From: Longimonas halophila
Lineage (GTDB): Bacteria > Bacteroidota > Rhodothermia > Rhodothermales > Salinibacteraceae
Assembly: GCF_002554705.1 (NCBI RefSeq)
Contig: NZ_PDEP01000005.1
Span: forward strand, 124,001 to 188,000
Length of the DNA stretch: 64,000 bases
Direction of reading: 5' to 3'
The translations under genes were made by a program, and so were the position numbers. Positions 23,344 through 34,490 of this stretch are shown here, one piece after another. Every line of letters starts with the position of its first letter. The stretch's first letter is position 1. The notes beneath the pieces were generated by a model. It was not told the DNA's origin. It made no database searches and saw only the letters and a program-made list of their open reading frames with translations.

Positions 23344-24720
23344 ATGACTGAAGCAGACGTAGCAACCGCTGTACATCCCATTGGACCGAACGACGTGCGC
23401 GACGTGCTTTCGCGCCACATGCTCACAAAGGGTATGATGCGCATGGTGCTCGATATGGACGAGAGTCAGGGCGTGCGCCTCAAAGACAAATCGGGCGATG
23501 CCTCCTTCATCGACCTGTTCGGCTTCTACGCGTCCAGTCCGCTGGGAATGAACCATCCAAAACTGGCGCACGATGAGTCGTTTCGGAAGCGCATCATGGA
23601 TGCAGCGCTCAACAAGATTACCAACTCGGACGTGATGACCGAGCACATGGCGCGGTTTGTGGATACGTTTAGCCGCGTGGGCATCCCCAACTACCTGCCA
23701 TACACGTTCTTTATTTCGGGTGGGGCCCTTGCGATCGAGAATGCGCTGAAGGCCGCCTTCGACTGGAAGGTGCGCAAGAATTTTCAGAAGGGCTACCGGC
23801 GCGAGGTTGGGCACAAAGTGCTGCATCTCGACCAGGCCTTTCATGGGCGTAGCGGATACACCATGTCGCTCACCAACACGGCGGATCCGCGGAAAACAAT
23901 GTATTACCCCAAGTTCAACTGGCCGCGCATCACCAATCCCAAGGTGCACTTCCCGATCGATGAAGCGGAAGAGGAGCGCCTGGCGCACAAGGAGAAGCAG
24001 GCCTTACAGCAGGCCAAGCGCGCCTTCCATGAGCACCCCGACGAGATTGCTGCAGTCATTCTGGAACCAATTCAGGGCGAGGGCGGCGACAACCACTTTC
24101 GCACCTCGTTCCTACGCGACCTGAAAGACATTGCGCATGAAAACGATGCCCTCTTGATCTTTGATGAGGTGCAGAGCGGAGTCGGCATCACCGGCCAGTT
24201 CTGGGCGCACCAGGCCATTGGCGTAGCGCCGGACATTATGGCCTTCGGCAAGAAGACGCAGGTGTGCGGCATCTTGGCCGGGCGCAAGCTCGACGAGGTT
24301 GACGGCCACGTGTTTGAAACGCCCAGCCGCATCAACTCCACCTGGGGCGGCAACCTGGTCGACATGGTGCGCTTCGATCGCATCCTCGAAATCATCGAAG
24401 AAGACGAACTGGTCGATCACGCAGCCCACGCAGGCGATCACCTGCAAGACCGACTGCATGACCTTGCAGATACACACGAAGCAATCACGAACGTGCGTGG
24501 ACGGGGTCTGATGTGTGCATTCGATCTGCCCACCAAAGCGCATCGGGATGCGGTGCTGGAGCACTGCTTTGAGGAAGGCGTCATCATCCTGGGATGTGGC
24601 GAATCCTCCATTCGCTTCCGCTCGCCCCTAACTATCACCCCCGACGAGATCGATGAGGGCATAGAGCGGCTCGACCGGGCGCTAACAGCTGTAGCATCAA
24701 TGGGAAAATATGAAATGTAG
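23344..24720 (+). CDS. lat: L-lysine 6-aminotransferase
   Basis: A 458-residue class III aminotransferase. The motif FISGGALAIENALKAAFDWK, the LDQAFHGRSGYTMSLTNT stretch, EPIQGEGGDNHFR, LLIFDEVQSGVGITGQFWAHQ, and MAFGKKTQVCGI with the PLP lysine (K303 or K304) follow the L-lysine 6-transaminase pattern, whereas ornithine and GABA enzymes have different text around the lysine. It removes the epsilon amino group of lysine to give aminoadipate semialdehyde (piperideine carboxylate). Lysine breakdown or compatible-solute/pipecolate metabolism are possible uses. A strong terminator follows at 24797. Confidence 0.92.
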   Translation: MTEADVATAVHPIGPNDVRDVLSRHMLTKGMMRMVLDMDESQGVRLKDKSGDASFIDLFGFYASSPLGMNHPKLAHDESFRKRIMDAALNKITNSDVMTEHMARFVDTFSRVGIPNYLPYTFFISGGALAIENALKAAFDWKVRKNFQKGYRREVGHKVLHLDQAFHGRSGYTMSLTNTADPRKTMYYPKFNWPRITNPKVHFPIDEAEEERLAHKEKQALQQAKRAFHEHPDEIAAVILEPIQGEGGDNHFRTSFLRDLKDIAHENDALLIFDEVQSGVGITGQFWAHQAIGVAPDIMAFGKKTQVCGILAGRKLDEVDGHVFETPSRINSTWGGNLVDMVRFDRILEIIEEDELVDHAAHAGDHLQDRLHDLADTHEAITNVRGRGLMCAFDLPTKAHRDAVLEHCFEEGVIILGCGESSIRFRSPLTITPDEIDEGIERLDRALTAVASMGKYEM

Positions 24721-24796
24721 GGTGGCGGAAAAACAATCCGTTCCTGGCATTTTGTACGGGTTCTGATTGCGTAAAATACATTGCTGTACAATAATA

Positions 24797-24838
24797 CCCC
24801 CGTTGGATGGGCGCTTGTCCCATTCAACGGGGTTTTTT
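24797..24838 (+). terminator. Intrinsic terminator after lat
   Basis: CCCCGTTGGATGGG, a 7-nt loop, CCCATTCAACGGGG, then TTTTTT: a 14-bp stem with a single G-T mismatch and a run of six T. It lies 76 bp past the lat stop codon. Confidence 0.95.
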
Positions 24839-25014
24839 GTGAGGGATAGTTACGATGGTGTCACATCGGAATACTGTTTGCTATAAAATATAGGCGAGGG
24901 TCGACATCTTGAACCAGCTAATTTTTGGTATTAAAAAAGATAAAGTTGGCAAATCTATCTTGGTGTTGATTAAGGGGCAACTTAAAGATATCCATAACTA
25001 AGCCATATAGCGTT

Positions 25015-28000
25015 ATGTTACTTAAAAAAACAGTCTCGTACTATCTGGTAGCTACTTTCTTGGTATTGCTTTTTAGCGGATCGGCGGTGGGGGCTGCTTT
25101 TGCGCAACTGCAGAGCATGAATCGTCTGGAGAGTGCGTTCCAGTACCTACTGGCCCAAGACGGCCCCGATATGCAGGCGGGGGCTGTGGCTATGCCCTTA
25201 TCCCTGAAACAAGCCCAGGTGGAACGCGCCGACGGTACAGTTGCATACCAGGCCTTTATACACACAGCAAACGCTGATGCATTGCGCCGCATGGGCATTC
25301 CCGTACAGTCGGTGCATGGGCAGATTGCCACGGCGCGCCTGTCGGTGGCAGCGCTACGGCAATTGTCTGAGTCGCCCATAGTTGATCGGGTTGAGGTGGC
25401 TCCACGGGTCTATCCCCACAACGATGGAGCAGCAGCGGAGGTCGGGGGGCGCTTTCTGAACCATGGCGGACTGAATGAGACCGCCTATCAGGGAGAAGGG
25501 GTAATGGCATGCATTATTGACTCCGGCATTGATGTAACGCACCGAGATTTTTACGACGCAGATGGCAATGTTCGGATCGCGTACCTGTGGGATCAGACCG
25601 ACCAGTCAACAGGCAGGACTCCTGCAGATCGGTCGGGCACGATGAACGGGCTCAACTTTGGGCGTGAGTACACGGCTGCTGATATTGCTGCAGGTGGAGT
25701 TGAACAGACCGATACGATAGGTCATGGAACACACATCGCCGGTACGCTCGCCGGTACCGGACAGGCGCTTGTGGAGGCCGGGCATGCAACAACGCCTCAA
25801 CATCAGGGCGTTGCGCCCAAAGCCGATCTTATTGTCGTAAAGGCGGGCGATGGCTGGTATCCAACCGTTAATGTAGCCGATGCGCTCGAATATTGCGACC
25901 GCGTTGGCGAGGAGCAGGGCCGACCCGTGGTGGTCAATCTTAGCTTTGGCACCGATTACGGTCCGCACGATGGGACCAGTACAATGGCGCAAATCGTGGA
26001 TGACTTTACGACACCGGAAGGCGGACCGCCCGGAACGGCTCCTGGACGCGTGGCTGTCGCTTCAGCGGGCAATTCAGGCGATCCTGCACAGAAGCAGCAT
26101 GTGTCGGCTACGGTAGCGCCAGGTACAGAGCAGACCCATCACTGGGATCTTGAGTCGTACGAAACACGCCCGCACACCTACGACGATGCGATGGCTGTGA
26201 ACGCATGGGTGGATGGCCAACCCGCCGTAGCCGTCACCGTGACTTCGCCCAGCGGGCATACGGTTCAGCTGGAGGTCGATGCAGATCAGAACGGGTACGT
26301 GTACGAAAGCACCCCCGATGGCGATGTATACATCGACTCGTATGTCGGATACGATAACGGCGATCGTCCGCTCAACATCGAAGTGTTCGACGGAGTGGTA
26401 GATCGTCCACCTGTGCCCGGAACCTGGACGATTGACGTATCCAACCATGACGAAAGAGCATTCACGTATCATGCCTGGACCTATTGGAAGACGTTACCGG
26501 GGCGCTTTCGTACAGGAAGCAATGCGGTAACGGTGGGGGCGCCGGCTACTGCCGCAAGTGCGATTACCGTTGGGGCGTATGCACACCGCTGGCGTTGGAC
26601 CGACCTCAACGGCACGGGCCGCGCCGTTAGTGGAAGCTATGACGGAAGCGACCGCATTGCTACGTTTAGCAGCCGGGGACCGACCCGCGATGGCCGCATC
26701 AAGCCGGAGCTTGCAGCCCCGGGCCAGCGCATGATGTCGGCAACGTCGTCCGATATGGAAATGCCACTGGAAGCGTATCGAATAACGGGAGGTACGCATC
26801 ATCTCATGCAGGGCACGAGCGTATCGGCACCGATAACAGCAGGAAGTATAGCACTGCTTTTGCAAGAAGACCCCACCTTGACGGCCCAAGCGGTGCGAAC
26901 CCTGCTTATGGAAACGGCCCGCGTGGATGCTGCAGTGGCGGACGAGGGGGCGCTTCCTAACGCTGCTTTTGGAGCAGGAAAGCTGGATGTAGCACGTGCA
27001 ATGGCAGCTCTAACAGGCACGGCGCACGACCAGAGTGCGAACGAGCGCATGCTTATGCACTACGAAGCGCCCTGGACATTCAACGACATGGAGCGAGTAA
27101 CGGTAGGCGCCACAGCTAACGATGCGATTGCGCTTCGTCTATCGCCAAGCGTAAACGGATGTGTGACCGGTGTATATCTCACGCTGGCGCATGGCACACA
27201 GGCCAATCAACTAACGGCTCCGCTGCATGTGCAAATATGGTCAGATGACAACGGGGAGCCGGGGGAGCCGCTTCGCACACCCGTTGCAATACCACCCGGT
27301 GCGCTGATGCCCTTTACGCCCGAGTACGTAAGCCTACAAGACTGCGTGCCCGTTACGCGCGATACCGACTACCACGTCGTTATCCAACCCGAGGCATCCA
27401 GCGACACGGTTACGCTGGTTGCCGAAACAGCTTCTACCGCGACCGGACGTTCACAGCGTCAGCAAGGCCATACGTGGCATTCCATAGACGGCAATCTGGT
27501 GGTGCGTGCCGAGGTTGCTACAAGTGCCGGAGACGATAGCACCTTGCCCGTTGAGTTGACCGACTTTAGCGCACAGGTACACAACGACCGGGTGGTGGTA
27601 CGGTGGGAAACGCTCTCTGAGACCAATAACAGTGGATTTGTTGTTGAGCATCGGCCTGGGGCAGACAGCACCGCCTCGTTTCACAGAGTAGGCGTTGTGG
27701 AAGGGCACGGTACAACCGCTGCACGACACACCTATCAGTTCGAGACCGATGCACTACCTGCAGGTCCGCATGCGTTTCGGCTTCGCCAGATCGACCTTGA
27801 CGGTACTGAAACCGTGCATGCGCCGGTCACCACACACGTGCAACTGCGTAGCACGTATTCGCTGTCGGCCCCGTATCCGAATCCCAGCGTTTCGAATACA
27901 CGCTTCACGCTTACGGTAGGGGCTCTGCAAGACGTAACGGCCACGGTGTACAATGTGTTAGGGCAACGCGTTGCCACGGTGTATCAGGGGCCGGTGCAGG

Positions 28001-28116
28001 CGGATCGCCCCACCATACTGGAGGTGAACCCTTCAGAAATGGCCAGCGGGTGGTACATGATGCGCGTGGAAGGGGAGACGTTCACCGCGCAGCGGTCGTT
28101 TACCCGAGTGCGATAA
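25015..28116 (+). CDS. Subtilisin-like S8 serine protease with T9SS C-terminal sorting domain
   Basis: A 1033-residue exported protease. A signal sequence (TFLVLLFSGSAVGAAFA) is followed by a propeptide-like region. The catalytic triad is visible as Asp169 in CIIDSGIDVTHRDF, His237 in TIGHGTHIAGTLAG and Ser602 in LMQGTSVSAPITAGS. A large insert between the His and Ser motifs resembles a PA/CUB-like domain. After about residue 690 comes a beta-rich stalk, a LPVELTDFSAQVHNDRVVVRW motif, and a C-terminal AYPNPS...VYNVLGQRVATVY domain ending RSFTRVR: the type A sorting signal of Bacteroidota type IX secretion. It should be secreted or cell-surface anchored. The upstream gap is AT-rich. Confidence 0.93.
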   Translation: MLLKKTVSYYLVATFLVLLFSGSAVGAAFAQLQSMNRLESAFQYLLAQDGPDMQAGAVAMPLSLKQAQVERADGTVAYQAFIHTANADALRRMGIPVQSVHGQIATARLSVAALRQLSESPIVDRVEVAPRVYPHNDGAAAEVGGRFLNHGGLNETAYQGEGVMACIIDSGIDVTHRDFYDADGNVRIAYLWDQTDQSTGRTPADRSGTMNGLNFGREYTAADIAAGGVEQTDTIGHGTHIAGTLAGTGQALVEAGHATTPQHQGVAPKADLIVVKAGDGWYPTVNVADALEYCDRVGEEQGRPVVVNLSFGTDYGPHDGTSTMAQIVDDFTTPEGGPPGTAPGRVAVASAGNSGDPAQKQHVSATVAPGTEQTHHWDLESYETRPHTYDDAMAVNAWVDGQPAVAVTVTSPSGHTVQLEVDADQNGYVYESTPDGDVYIDSYVGYDNGDRPLNIEVFDGVVDRPPVPGTWTIDVSNHDERAFTYHAWTYWKTLPGRFRTGSNAVTVGAPATAASAITVGAYAHRWRWTDLNGTGRAVSGSYDGSDRIATFSSRGPTRDGRIKPELAAPGQRMMSATSSDMEMPLEAYRITGGTHHLMQGTSVSAPITAGSIALLLQEDPTLTAQAVRTLLMETARVDAAVADEGALPNAAFGAGKLDVARAMAALTGTAHDQSANERMLMHYEAPWTFNDMERVTVGATANDAIALRLSPSVNGCVTGVYLTLAHGTQANQLTAPLHVQIWSDDNGEPGEPLRTPVAIPPGALMPFTPEYVSLQDCVPVTRDTDYHVVIQPEASSDTVTLVAETASTATGRSQRQQGHTWHSIDGNLVVRAEVATSAGDDSTLPVELTDFSAQVHNDRVVVRWETLSETNNSGFVVEHRPGADSTASFHRVGVVEGHGTTAARHTYQFETDALPAGPHAFRLRQIDLDGTETVHAPVTTHVQLRSTYSLSAPYPNPSVSNTRFTLTVGALQDVTATVYNVLGQRVATVYQGPVQADRPTILEVNPSEMASGWYMMRVEGETFTAQRSFTRVR

Positions 28117-28298
28117 CCTTATTGGGGGTACGGTGAGGCACGCGGTCCCGTTAGGGGCTGCATGCAAACACCGGTATTCCAGAGCGATTGCAGTTTAACA
28201 GCATAGCGCATACTTTACAGCTGCTTGTATTCTGCTGATATCAAAGTCAGGGAGCAAGCATCGTGCTTTAGTATCCACCCGAAAAGAAACGTAGTCGG

Positions 28299-30251
28299 AT
28301 GCCGTTGTTTCTCTCCCCGCGCAGGCGTGCCTCAATCGTTCAGGCGCTGCTCTGCAGCCTCATGCTCATCGTGGTATGGGCCGCCACCTCGCCCCCAGAT
28401 GCACAGGCGCAGCTTGCTCCAGATCGTGACCTGCGTGTGGAAAACCAGATTCCGTTTGAGCAGGTCATGTCGTACAACGAAGTGTGCGGCATCGAGAACG
28501 ACCCCCGTAACATGGAGACCTTTTTGGTGTCCGACACGGTCGTGCCGAAAAATGAGCAGGCCAACATCACGGTAAACTACGGGGCAGGCTTCACCCCCCA
28601 GGCGCAAGAGGCCTTCCAGCGCGCCATCGATGTCTGGCGGACACACATCAGCACCCCCGTTGAGATTCGCATCGACGCCTCGTATCAGAGCCAGGATGCG
28701 AACACGCTCGCCTCGGCCGGGCCTCGCTTCCTGTACGAACTGACGGACAACAACAATAATAGCTTCATCATTGGGGATGCGCTGGCCGATGCGCTGCTGG
28801 GGAGCGATCAAAACCCTGGCGAGCCCGACATCATCGTAAACGTAAACAGCGGGCGCAACGACTGGCACTTTGGTGAAAATGAGCCCGGTCCCGCTGAAAT
28901 CGACTTTACCAGCGTCATCTTACATGAAATTGGGCACGGTCTTAACTTCCTGAACCTGGGCGGCGTTGAGAACGGCGAAGGCTCGCTGGGCATCGAACAA
29001 CTGCCCGGCGTGCCTGGCATTCTGTCAACAGGCATCGTACACGAAGACCCACCTGGTACGTTTAACTCGGTCCTCAACGAATCCCTCTACCCGAATCCCT
29101 CGACCGCGCTTGGTGATGCGCTCGCCAGCAACGCGCTCTTCTTTACCGGAGAAACCACCGATCTGGCCGCTCAAACCAGCACTGGCCCGGTGCCTGCCCA
29201 GTTGTACGCGCCAAACCCGTATCAGGGCGGGTCCAGCATCGCTCACTTCGACGAATCCGCGTACCCCGCAGGCGACCCCAACGCGCTTATGACGCCGCAA
29301 GTCGGCTTTAACGAGGTGGCGCGTGTGCCCGGCCCCAATATGTGCGGTCTGCTGGCCGACCTGGGATGGACGCTCAACGAGGGCTGCCTGCAGTCGGTTG
29401 GGTCCACGGTCTTTGCCTTTCAAGCCGCAGCACGCTCCGAATCGGGCAATGCTACGCTGTCGTGGAATACCGGCCCCGATGCCAGCGAAATCGACGAGTA
29501 CATCATCACCACCCGCCGCTTCGGCGAAGCCTTTGGCGAGGAGCGCCTGACCGCCGGATCAGCCGGGTCGCGGGTTGTCTTCCCGGTAGAGGACCTGCCG
29601 ATGGGCCGCTACACGTTTGAGTTGAGCTGGATACGCAACGACGGGACCCCCTCTGATGTCACGATCACCACCGGTCCTGTCGAAATCAATGCCTACAACA
29701 TTGCTGCTGCGGTAGAGGGAGCGCCGAACAGTCAGGGCCGCGCGCCGGTCGCTGTAAACTGGCAGCTTCCCCCCGACGCCTCCAACTTTCGCTTTGAGGT
29801 AGAGCGGGCAGCAGGCGTAGGTCGCGATAATGCCGAGTTTGAGGTCATCTCGGACATGCCCATGAGCGGTACAGACGCACAGTTTCAGAACCAGGCCGCA
29901 GGCCAGTATCTCTATCGCATTCGCGCCACCGACGACGCAGGAAACGTCCTGTTTAGCGAGCCCGTTGAGGCCGAAATTCCGTTCGACGCCCCCGTGGTCT
30001 TTACCGAAGCCTACCCGAATCCGACCAGCGGCCCCTTTCGCTTCGACGTCACGGCCGAGTCGGCGCAGTCGGTCGATGTAGAGGTCTACAACACCATCGG
30101 CCAGCGCGTCTACAGCAACCGCGTGGGCCTGCGCGAAGACGTGGCACGCACCGTCACGATCGACGGTAGCCGGTGGGCCAGCGGCACCTACTTCGTGCGC
30201 ATTAGCGGCGGCGACTTCACGGAAACGCGCCGCGTAGCGCTGGTCCGCTAA
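28299..30251 (+). CDS. Secreted zinc metalloprotease-like protein with T9SS C-terminal domain
   Basis: A 650-residue protein. It has a signal peptide (ALLCSLMLIVVWAATSPPDAQAQ). The zinc motif is HEIGHGLNFLNL, with ligands His209 and His213 and catalytic Glu210, preceded by beta strands (INVNYGAGF, VEIRIDASYQ) typical of metzincin-type domains. Fibronectin-like beta domains follow (FQAAARSESGNATLSWNTGPD and onwards). The C-terminus has EAYPNPTSGPFRFDV...VYNTIGQRVYSN and ends RRVALVR, the T9SS sorting domain. It is the second large T9SS-exported hydrolase in a row, 182 bp downstream of the S8 protease, so the pair may serve extracellular protein use. The substrate is unknown. Confidence 0.88.
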   Translation: MPLFLSPRRRASIVQALLCSLMLIVVWAATSPPDAQAQLAPDRDLRVENQIPFEQVMSYNEVCGIENDPRNMETFLVSDTVVPKNEQANITVNYGAGFTPQAQEAFQRAIDVWRTHISTPVEIRIDASYQSQDANTLASAGPRFLYELTDNNNNSFIIGDALADALLGSDQNPGEPDIIVNVNSGRNDWHFGENEPGPAEIDFTSVILHEIGHGLNFLNLGGVENGEGSLGIEQLPGVPGILSTGIVHEDPPGTFNSVLNESLYPNPSTALGDALASNALFFTGETTDLAAQTSTGPVPAQLYAPNPYQGGSSIAHFDESAYPAGDPNALMTPQVGFNEVARVPGPNMCGLLADLGWTLNEGCLQSVGSTVFAFQAAARSESGNATLSWNTGPDASEIDEYIITTRRFGEAFGEERLTAGSAGSRVVFPVEDLPMGRYTFELSWIRNDGTPSDVTITTGPVEINAYNIAAAVEGAPNSQGRAPVAVNWQLPPDASNFRFEVERAAGVGRDNAEFEVISDMPMSGTDAQFQNQAAGQYLYRIRATDDAGNVLFSEPVEAEIPFDAPVVFTEAYPNPTSGPFRFDVTAESAQSVDVEVYNTIGQRVYSNRVGLREDVARTVTIDGSRWASGTYFVRISGGDFTETRRVALVR

Positions 30252-30280
30252 TCACACGGCGTCACGTACATATCAAACCA

Positions 30281-30316
30281 AAAAGCACCGCTACGCTTGC
30301 GCGTGACGGTGCTTTT
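30281..30316. terminator. Bidirectional intrinsic terminator between the metalloprotease and gyrA genes
   Basis: AAAAGCACCG, a 16-nt loop, CGGTGCTTTT: a perfect 10-bp inverted repeat with T-runs on either strand. It is suitably placed for the two convergent genes, 29 bp after the protease stop and 68 bp after the gyrA stop. Confidence 0.9.
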
Positions 30317-30384
30317 CGTTGTAGTATGCTGGAGGGAAGCACAGGCCCGAGGCACGCCTGCGGCAGTCCCATCCGGATAGTCTG

Positions 30385-33108
30385 TTAATCCGTCGCTTGC
30401 CCATTAGCAGACGGCGCCGCGGCAGCATCGGGCGCTTCGTCGTCGGCTTCGTCGCCGTCCGCGTTGGTGGTCTCCGCGTCATCAGCCTCTGCGTCCTCCA
30501 GGTCGTCAAGCGCCACCCGCGTCACATCCGCAATGGTGTCATCCTTCTTCAGGTTGATGACGCGCACGCCCTGCGTGTTGCGGCCCATGGTGCTGATCTC
30601 GTCGACACTCGTGCGAATCATAATGCCGTTCTCCGTAATCACCATCAGGTCCTGCTCGTCGTGCACGCCTTTGATGGCAGCCAGCGGCCCCGTACGCTTC
30701 GTCTTGTTGAGCGTGATGAGGCCCTTACCGCCGCGTCCCTGCACGCGATAGCGGTCCAGCTCAGTGCGTTTGCCGTAGCCCTTGGCCGAGAGCGTAAACA
30801 CATCGGGAGCCGAGTCCTGATCGGGATCCACCGAGATCATGCCCACAAGCGTTTCGTCCGTGCCAAGGCGTATGCCGCGCACGCCGCGCGTGTTACGTCC
30901 GGTGTCGCGCACATCGCCTTCGTGGAAGTGCACCGCGTTGCCGCCCGACGACGCCACGACGACCGTGTTTTCACCACCGGTAAGCGCCGCCTCGATGAGT
31001 GCATCGTCGTCGTCAATCGAGATCGCGATGATCCCGTTCGAGCGTGGACGGCTAAACGCTTCCAGCACGGTCTTCTTGACCTGCCCGTTGCGCGTAGCCA
31101 TCAGCACGTAATGGCTGTTCAGGAAGTCCTCGTCTTCGAAGTCCTCTTTGCTGACGGAGAGCACCGCGCGAATCCGGTCGTCGGGGGCAATTTCGATGAG
31201 GTTGCGGATGGAGCGCCCTTTGGCGGTGCGGCTGCCTTCGGGGATTTCGAAGACGCGGAGCCAGTAGCATTGGCCGTGATCGGTAAAGAAGAGCAGCATG
31301 TCGTGCGAATGCGTCACGAACAGGTGCTCAATGTAGTCGTCGTCGCGGGTGCCGCTGGCGCGGAGTCCTACGCCGCCACGGCCCTGGGCGCGGTACGTAT
31401 CCACGCTGGTCCGTTTGGTGAGCCCCTGGTGCGTAACGGTAACCACCACGTGCTCGCGCTCAATCAGGTCTTCGATGATGATGTCGCCGCCGCCGGTGTA
31501 GTCGATCTCGGTGCGGCGCTCGTCGTCAAAGGAGTCCTTGACATCCAGCAGCTCGCTGCGCACCAGCGCCATCCGCTCGCTGCGGTCGTTCAGGATGGTA
31601 TGCAGGCGCTTGATCTCCTCCATGATGTCGCGGTACTCGCCCACGATCTTCTCGCGTTCGAGTCCGGTCAGCCGGCTCAGGCGCAGGCGCAAGATGGCAT
31701 TGGCCTGCTCTTCGGTGAGCCAGGCCTGCGGCGGCGCTTGTGGCGTCAGGTTGTCGTAGCCCTCGCCCAAAAGGCGTGAGGCAATAGAAGTGTCTTCTTC
31801 GCGGTCAATGGGATGCGCAGCGGGCAAGCCCAATTCGTCGAGCTCCTCGCGGGTCAGTGGATCGGGATAGCGCCCCGCAATCAGATTTTCGCGGGCATCG
31901 GCGGTATCGGGCGAGTGGCGGATGATCGCAATGACGGCGTCGAGGTTGTCGAGCGCACGCGTCAGGCCCTCCAGCACATGCGAGCGCTGCTGCGCCTTGT
32001 CGAGGTCGTACTCGGTGCGCCGCTTTACAATGGTGTGGCGGTGCTCCACATAATGGTGCACAGCCTCTTGCAGGTTCAGCACACGCGGACGCCCATTCAC
32101 GAGCGCCACCATGTTTACACCAAAGGTGTCTTGCAGGCGCGAGTGCTTGTAGAGCTGGTTCTTAACAACGAGCGGCACCGCATCCTGCTTCAGCTCCACG
32201 ACAACGCGCATGCCGTCGCGGTCGCTCTCGTCGCGCAGGTCTGAGATGCCCTCGATGCGCTCGTCGCGCACGCGCTTCGCAATGCGCTCAATGAGCGTGC
32301 TCTTGTTGACCTGATACGGAATCTCCGTAATGACCAGCGCCATGCGGCCTTTGCGGATCTCCTCCTCGTGCATCTTGGCCCGCATAATGACGCGTCCGCG
32401 CCCGGTGTGGTAGGCCTCGTACACGCCCGCGTATCCATAGATAATACCGCCGGTGGGGAAGTCCGGCGCGGGCAGATGCTCCATCAACCCGTCGATATCG
32501 ATCTCGGGGTTGTCGATGTAAGCCACCACGGCGTCGATCGCTTCGCCCAGGTTGTGGGGCGGAATCTTCGTCGCCATGCCCACCGCAATGCCGTCGGCCC
32601 CGTTCACGAGCATGTTCGGGAACGCCGCAGGGAGCACGGTCGGCTCGTCGAGGGTGCCGTCGAAGTTCTCCTGCGTAGAAACGGTCTCCTTCTTGATGTC
32701 GTCGAGCATGCGCTCGGCGATCTTGACCATGCGCGCCTCGGTGTACCGCATGGCTGCTGCCGAGTCGCCATCAACCGAGCCAAAGTTGCCCTGGCCGTCT
32801 ACGAGCGGGTAGCGCATCGAAAAGTGCTGCGCCATGCGCACCAGCGTGTCGTAGACCGATGAGTCGCCGTGCGGATGGTACTTTCCGAGCACCTCCCCTA
32901 CGATACGGGCGCACTTCTTGTAGTTGGCGCCGGCGGTAAGCCCGAGCTCATGCATGCCGTACAGCACGCGCCGGTGCACGGGCTTCAGACCGTCGCGCAC
33001 GTCGGGCAAGGCACGGCTCACAATGACCGACATCGAATAGTCGATGTAGGAGGACTTCATCTCCTCCTCGATCTGGATGGGGATGATGCGGCTGTCGTCG
33101 GTTTCCAT
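30385..33108 (-). CDS. gyrA: DNA gyrase subunit A
   Basis: A 907-residue breakage-reunion subunit. The quinolone-resistance region reads [17 protein letters not shown] with Ser83 and Asp87 in E. coli numbering; both are the drug-sensitive residues. The catalytic tyrosine is in [11 protein letters not shown] (Tyr122). C-terminal beta-pinwheel repeats include [14 protein letters not shown] and [14 protein letters not shown], the GyrA-box-like motifs that wrap DNA and separate gyrase from topoisomerase IV. The end is a strongly acidic, Asp-rich tail (ADADDAET...), typical of halophile GyrA and of autoregulated forms. No gyrB is near. It is divergent from the phosphodiesterase gene. Confidence 0.97.
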   Translation of the reverse strand: METDDSRIIPIQIEEEMKSSYIDYSMSVIVSRALPDVRDGLKPVHRRVLYGMHELGLTAGANYKKCARIVGEVLGKYHPHGDSSVYDTLVRMAQHFSMRYPLVDGQGNFGSVDGDSAAAMRYTEARMVKIAERMLDDIKKETVSTQENFDGTLDEPTVLPAAFPNMLVNGADGIAVGMATKIPPHNLGEAIDAVVAYIDNPEIDIDGLMEHLPAPDFPTGGIIYGYAGVYEAYHTGRGRVIMRAKMHEEEIRKGRMALVITEIPYQVNKSTLIERIAKRVRDERIEGISDLRDESDRDGMRVVVELKQDAVPLVVKNQLYKHSRLQDTFGVNMVALVNGRPRVLNLQEAVHHYVEHRHTIVKRRTEYDLDKAQQRSHVLEGLTRALDNLDAVIAIIRHSPDTADARENLIAGRYPDPLTREELDELGLPAAHPIDREEDTSIASRLLGEGYDNLTPQAPPQAWLTEEQANAILRLRLSRLTGLEREKIVGEYRDIMEEIKRLHTILNDRSERMALVRSELLDVKDSFDDERRTEIDYTGGGDIIIEDLIEREHVVVTVTHQGLTKRTSVDTYRAQGRGGVGLRASGTRDDDYIEHLFVTHSHDMLLFFTDHGQCYWLRVFEIPEGSRTAKGRSIRNLIEIAPDDRIRAVLSVSKEDFEDEDFLNSHYVLMATRNGQVKKTVLEAFSRPRSNGIIAISIDDDDALIEAALTGGENTVVVASSGGNAVHFHEGDVRDTGRNTRGVRGIRLGTDETLVGMISVDPDQDSAPDVFTLSAKGYGKRTELDRYRVQGRGGKGLITLNKTKRTGPLAAIKGVHDEQDLMVITENGIMIRTSVDEISTMGRNTQGVRVINLKKDDTIADVTRVALDDLEDAEADDAETTNADGDEADDEAPDAAAAPSANGQATD

Positions 33109-33351
33109 ACTCCAGTAGCCTGTATACTCGTCTCAAAAAGAAAAGGCCTGCCGCCCCATTGCAAGCACGATGAACGCACTCTAAACGGGCGTGTATGGCA
33201 AGCACAGCAATATACAGACCGTGTAGCGAAATAGCTACCTTTGGGCACGGGGGAATGGCATCCATGCAAGGTCTTAGGGGTTCTTCATGCACGCGAGCGA
33301 AGTGCGCGCTGTCGTGCACACATACATCATAGAGCCACAACACGCTGAAAT

Positions 33352-34323
33352 ATGAGTTGGATTCGAAGTACGCTGCTCGTTACCTTGCTGGGGATGCTGG
33401 GCACTGCGGCCCTGCACATTCCCAACGTCCCTGCTGCTATGCCCGACACCGGCTCCTCCGCCCCGCATCGTCCCGATACGGTCCGCACGCCTGCCGGACT
33501 CGATGTGCAAGGCCATCGCGGCGCGCGTGGACGGCGGCCCGAGAATACGTGGCCTGCGTTTCAGTATGCACTCGAACAGGGCGTACCTACGCTGGAGCTG
33601 GATGTCGTCATCAGTGCCGATGGGCAAGTTGTCGTATCCCACGAGCCGTGGATGAACGCAGCAATCTGCACGGCCCCCGATGGCACGCCTATTCCCGAAG
33701 GCACGGCGCAGCAGCACAATCTGTACCGCATGACATACGAGGAGATTGCCGCGTACGACTGCGGACAGCGGCAGCATCCAGCATTTCCTGAGCAAGAGCC
33801 CGAACCTGCAGCCAAGCCACTGCTGCATGATGTGATTGCACGTGCCGAAGCGTTTGTGCAAGACACCGGGCGGGAACCAGTGTTTTACAACATCGAAACG
33901 AAAAGCCGTCCGGCATGGGAGGGGCGCTTTCACCCGTCGCCCGATGTGTTTGCGCAGCATCTGATTGACGTGATTGAGGATGCCGAGGTATCCCCCCGAA
34001 CCACGGTGCAGTCATTCGACCCGCGCACATTGCGCTACACCCGAGAGGCCGTTCCGGGCCTTCGGCTGGCACTGCTCGTTGCGCAAGAAGGCGATGCCGG
34101 ACTTGCTGAAAACCTAACAACGTTGGGCTTTGTACCCCATATCTACAGTCCCGATTACCAACTGGTCGACGCGGCCCTCGTTACAGCCGCTCACACCCGC
34201 GGTATGCAGGTTATTCCGTGGACGGTCAACGACCTGACAGTCATGCGCCGTCTTGTGAATTGGGGGGGGGATGGATTCATCACGGACTACCCGGACCGCG
34301 CCATGCGACTGCGTAGCGAGTAG
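33352..34323 (+). CDS. Exported glycerophosphodiester phosphodiesterase
   Basis: A 323-residue protein with an N-terminal signal (TLLVTLLGMLGTAALHIPNVPAAM). The catalytic motifs are GHRGARGRRPENTWPAFQYAL, TLELDVVISADGQVVVSHEP and the later FYNIETKSRP, as in GDPD enzymes that use a His pair and divalent metal to split glycerophosphodiesters into glycerol 3-phosphate. The C-terminal IPWTVNDLTVMRRLVNWGGDGFITDYPD is also diagnostic. It would act in the periplasm. A poly-G run sits at 34262-34269, a possible slippage site. Confidence 0.92.
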   Translation: MSWIRSTLLVTLLGMLGTAALHIPNVPAAMPDTGSSAPHRPDTVRTPAGLDVQGHRGARGRRPENTWPAFQYALEQGVPTLELDVVISADGQVVVSHEPWMNAAICTAPDGTPIPEGTAQQHNLYRMTYEEIAAYDCGQRQHPAFPEQEPEPAAKPLLHDVIARAEAFVQDTGREPVFYNIETKSRPAWEGRFHPSPDVFAQHLIDVIEDAEVSPRTTVQSFDPRTLRYTREAVPGLRLALLVAQEGDAGLAENLTTLGFVPHIYSPDYQLVDAALVTAAHTRGMQVIPWTVNDLTVMRRLVNWGGDGFITDYPDRAMRLRSE

Positions 34324-34490
34324 ATACGCAGGCCTTCACAGCATGCCACAGGTCGACCCGTCGTACAGCGATGCGGTGTGTGAATGAAACGAAGCGAAAC
34401 AATCGCTTCATAGAGTGGGTGGATTTCGCGTACGCTTCCTACATTCCTGTAGAATCAAGAGCGTACTTTTTTGCAGAAGCTCCTGCTGTT

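Noticed and set aside
30397..31779. 460-residue plus-strand frame
   Set aside because: It is the antisense shadow of the 3' part of gyrA.
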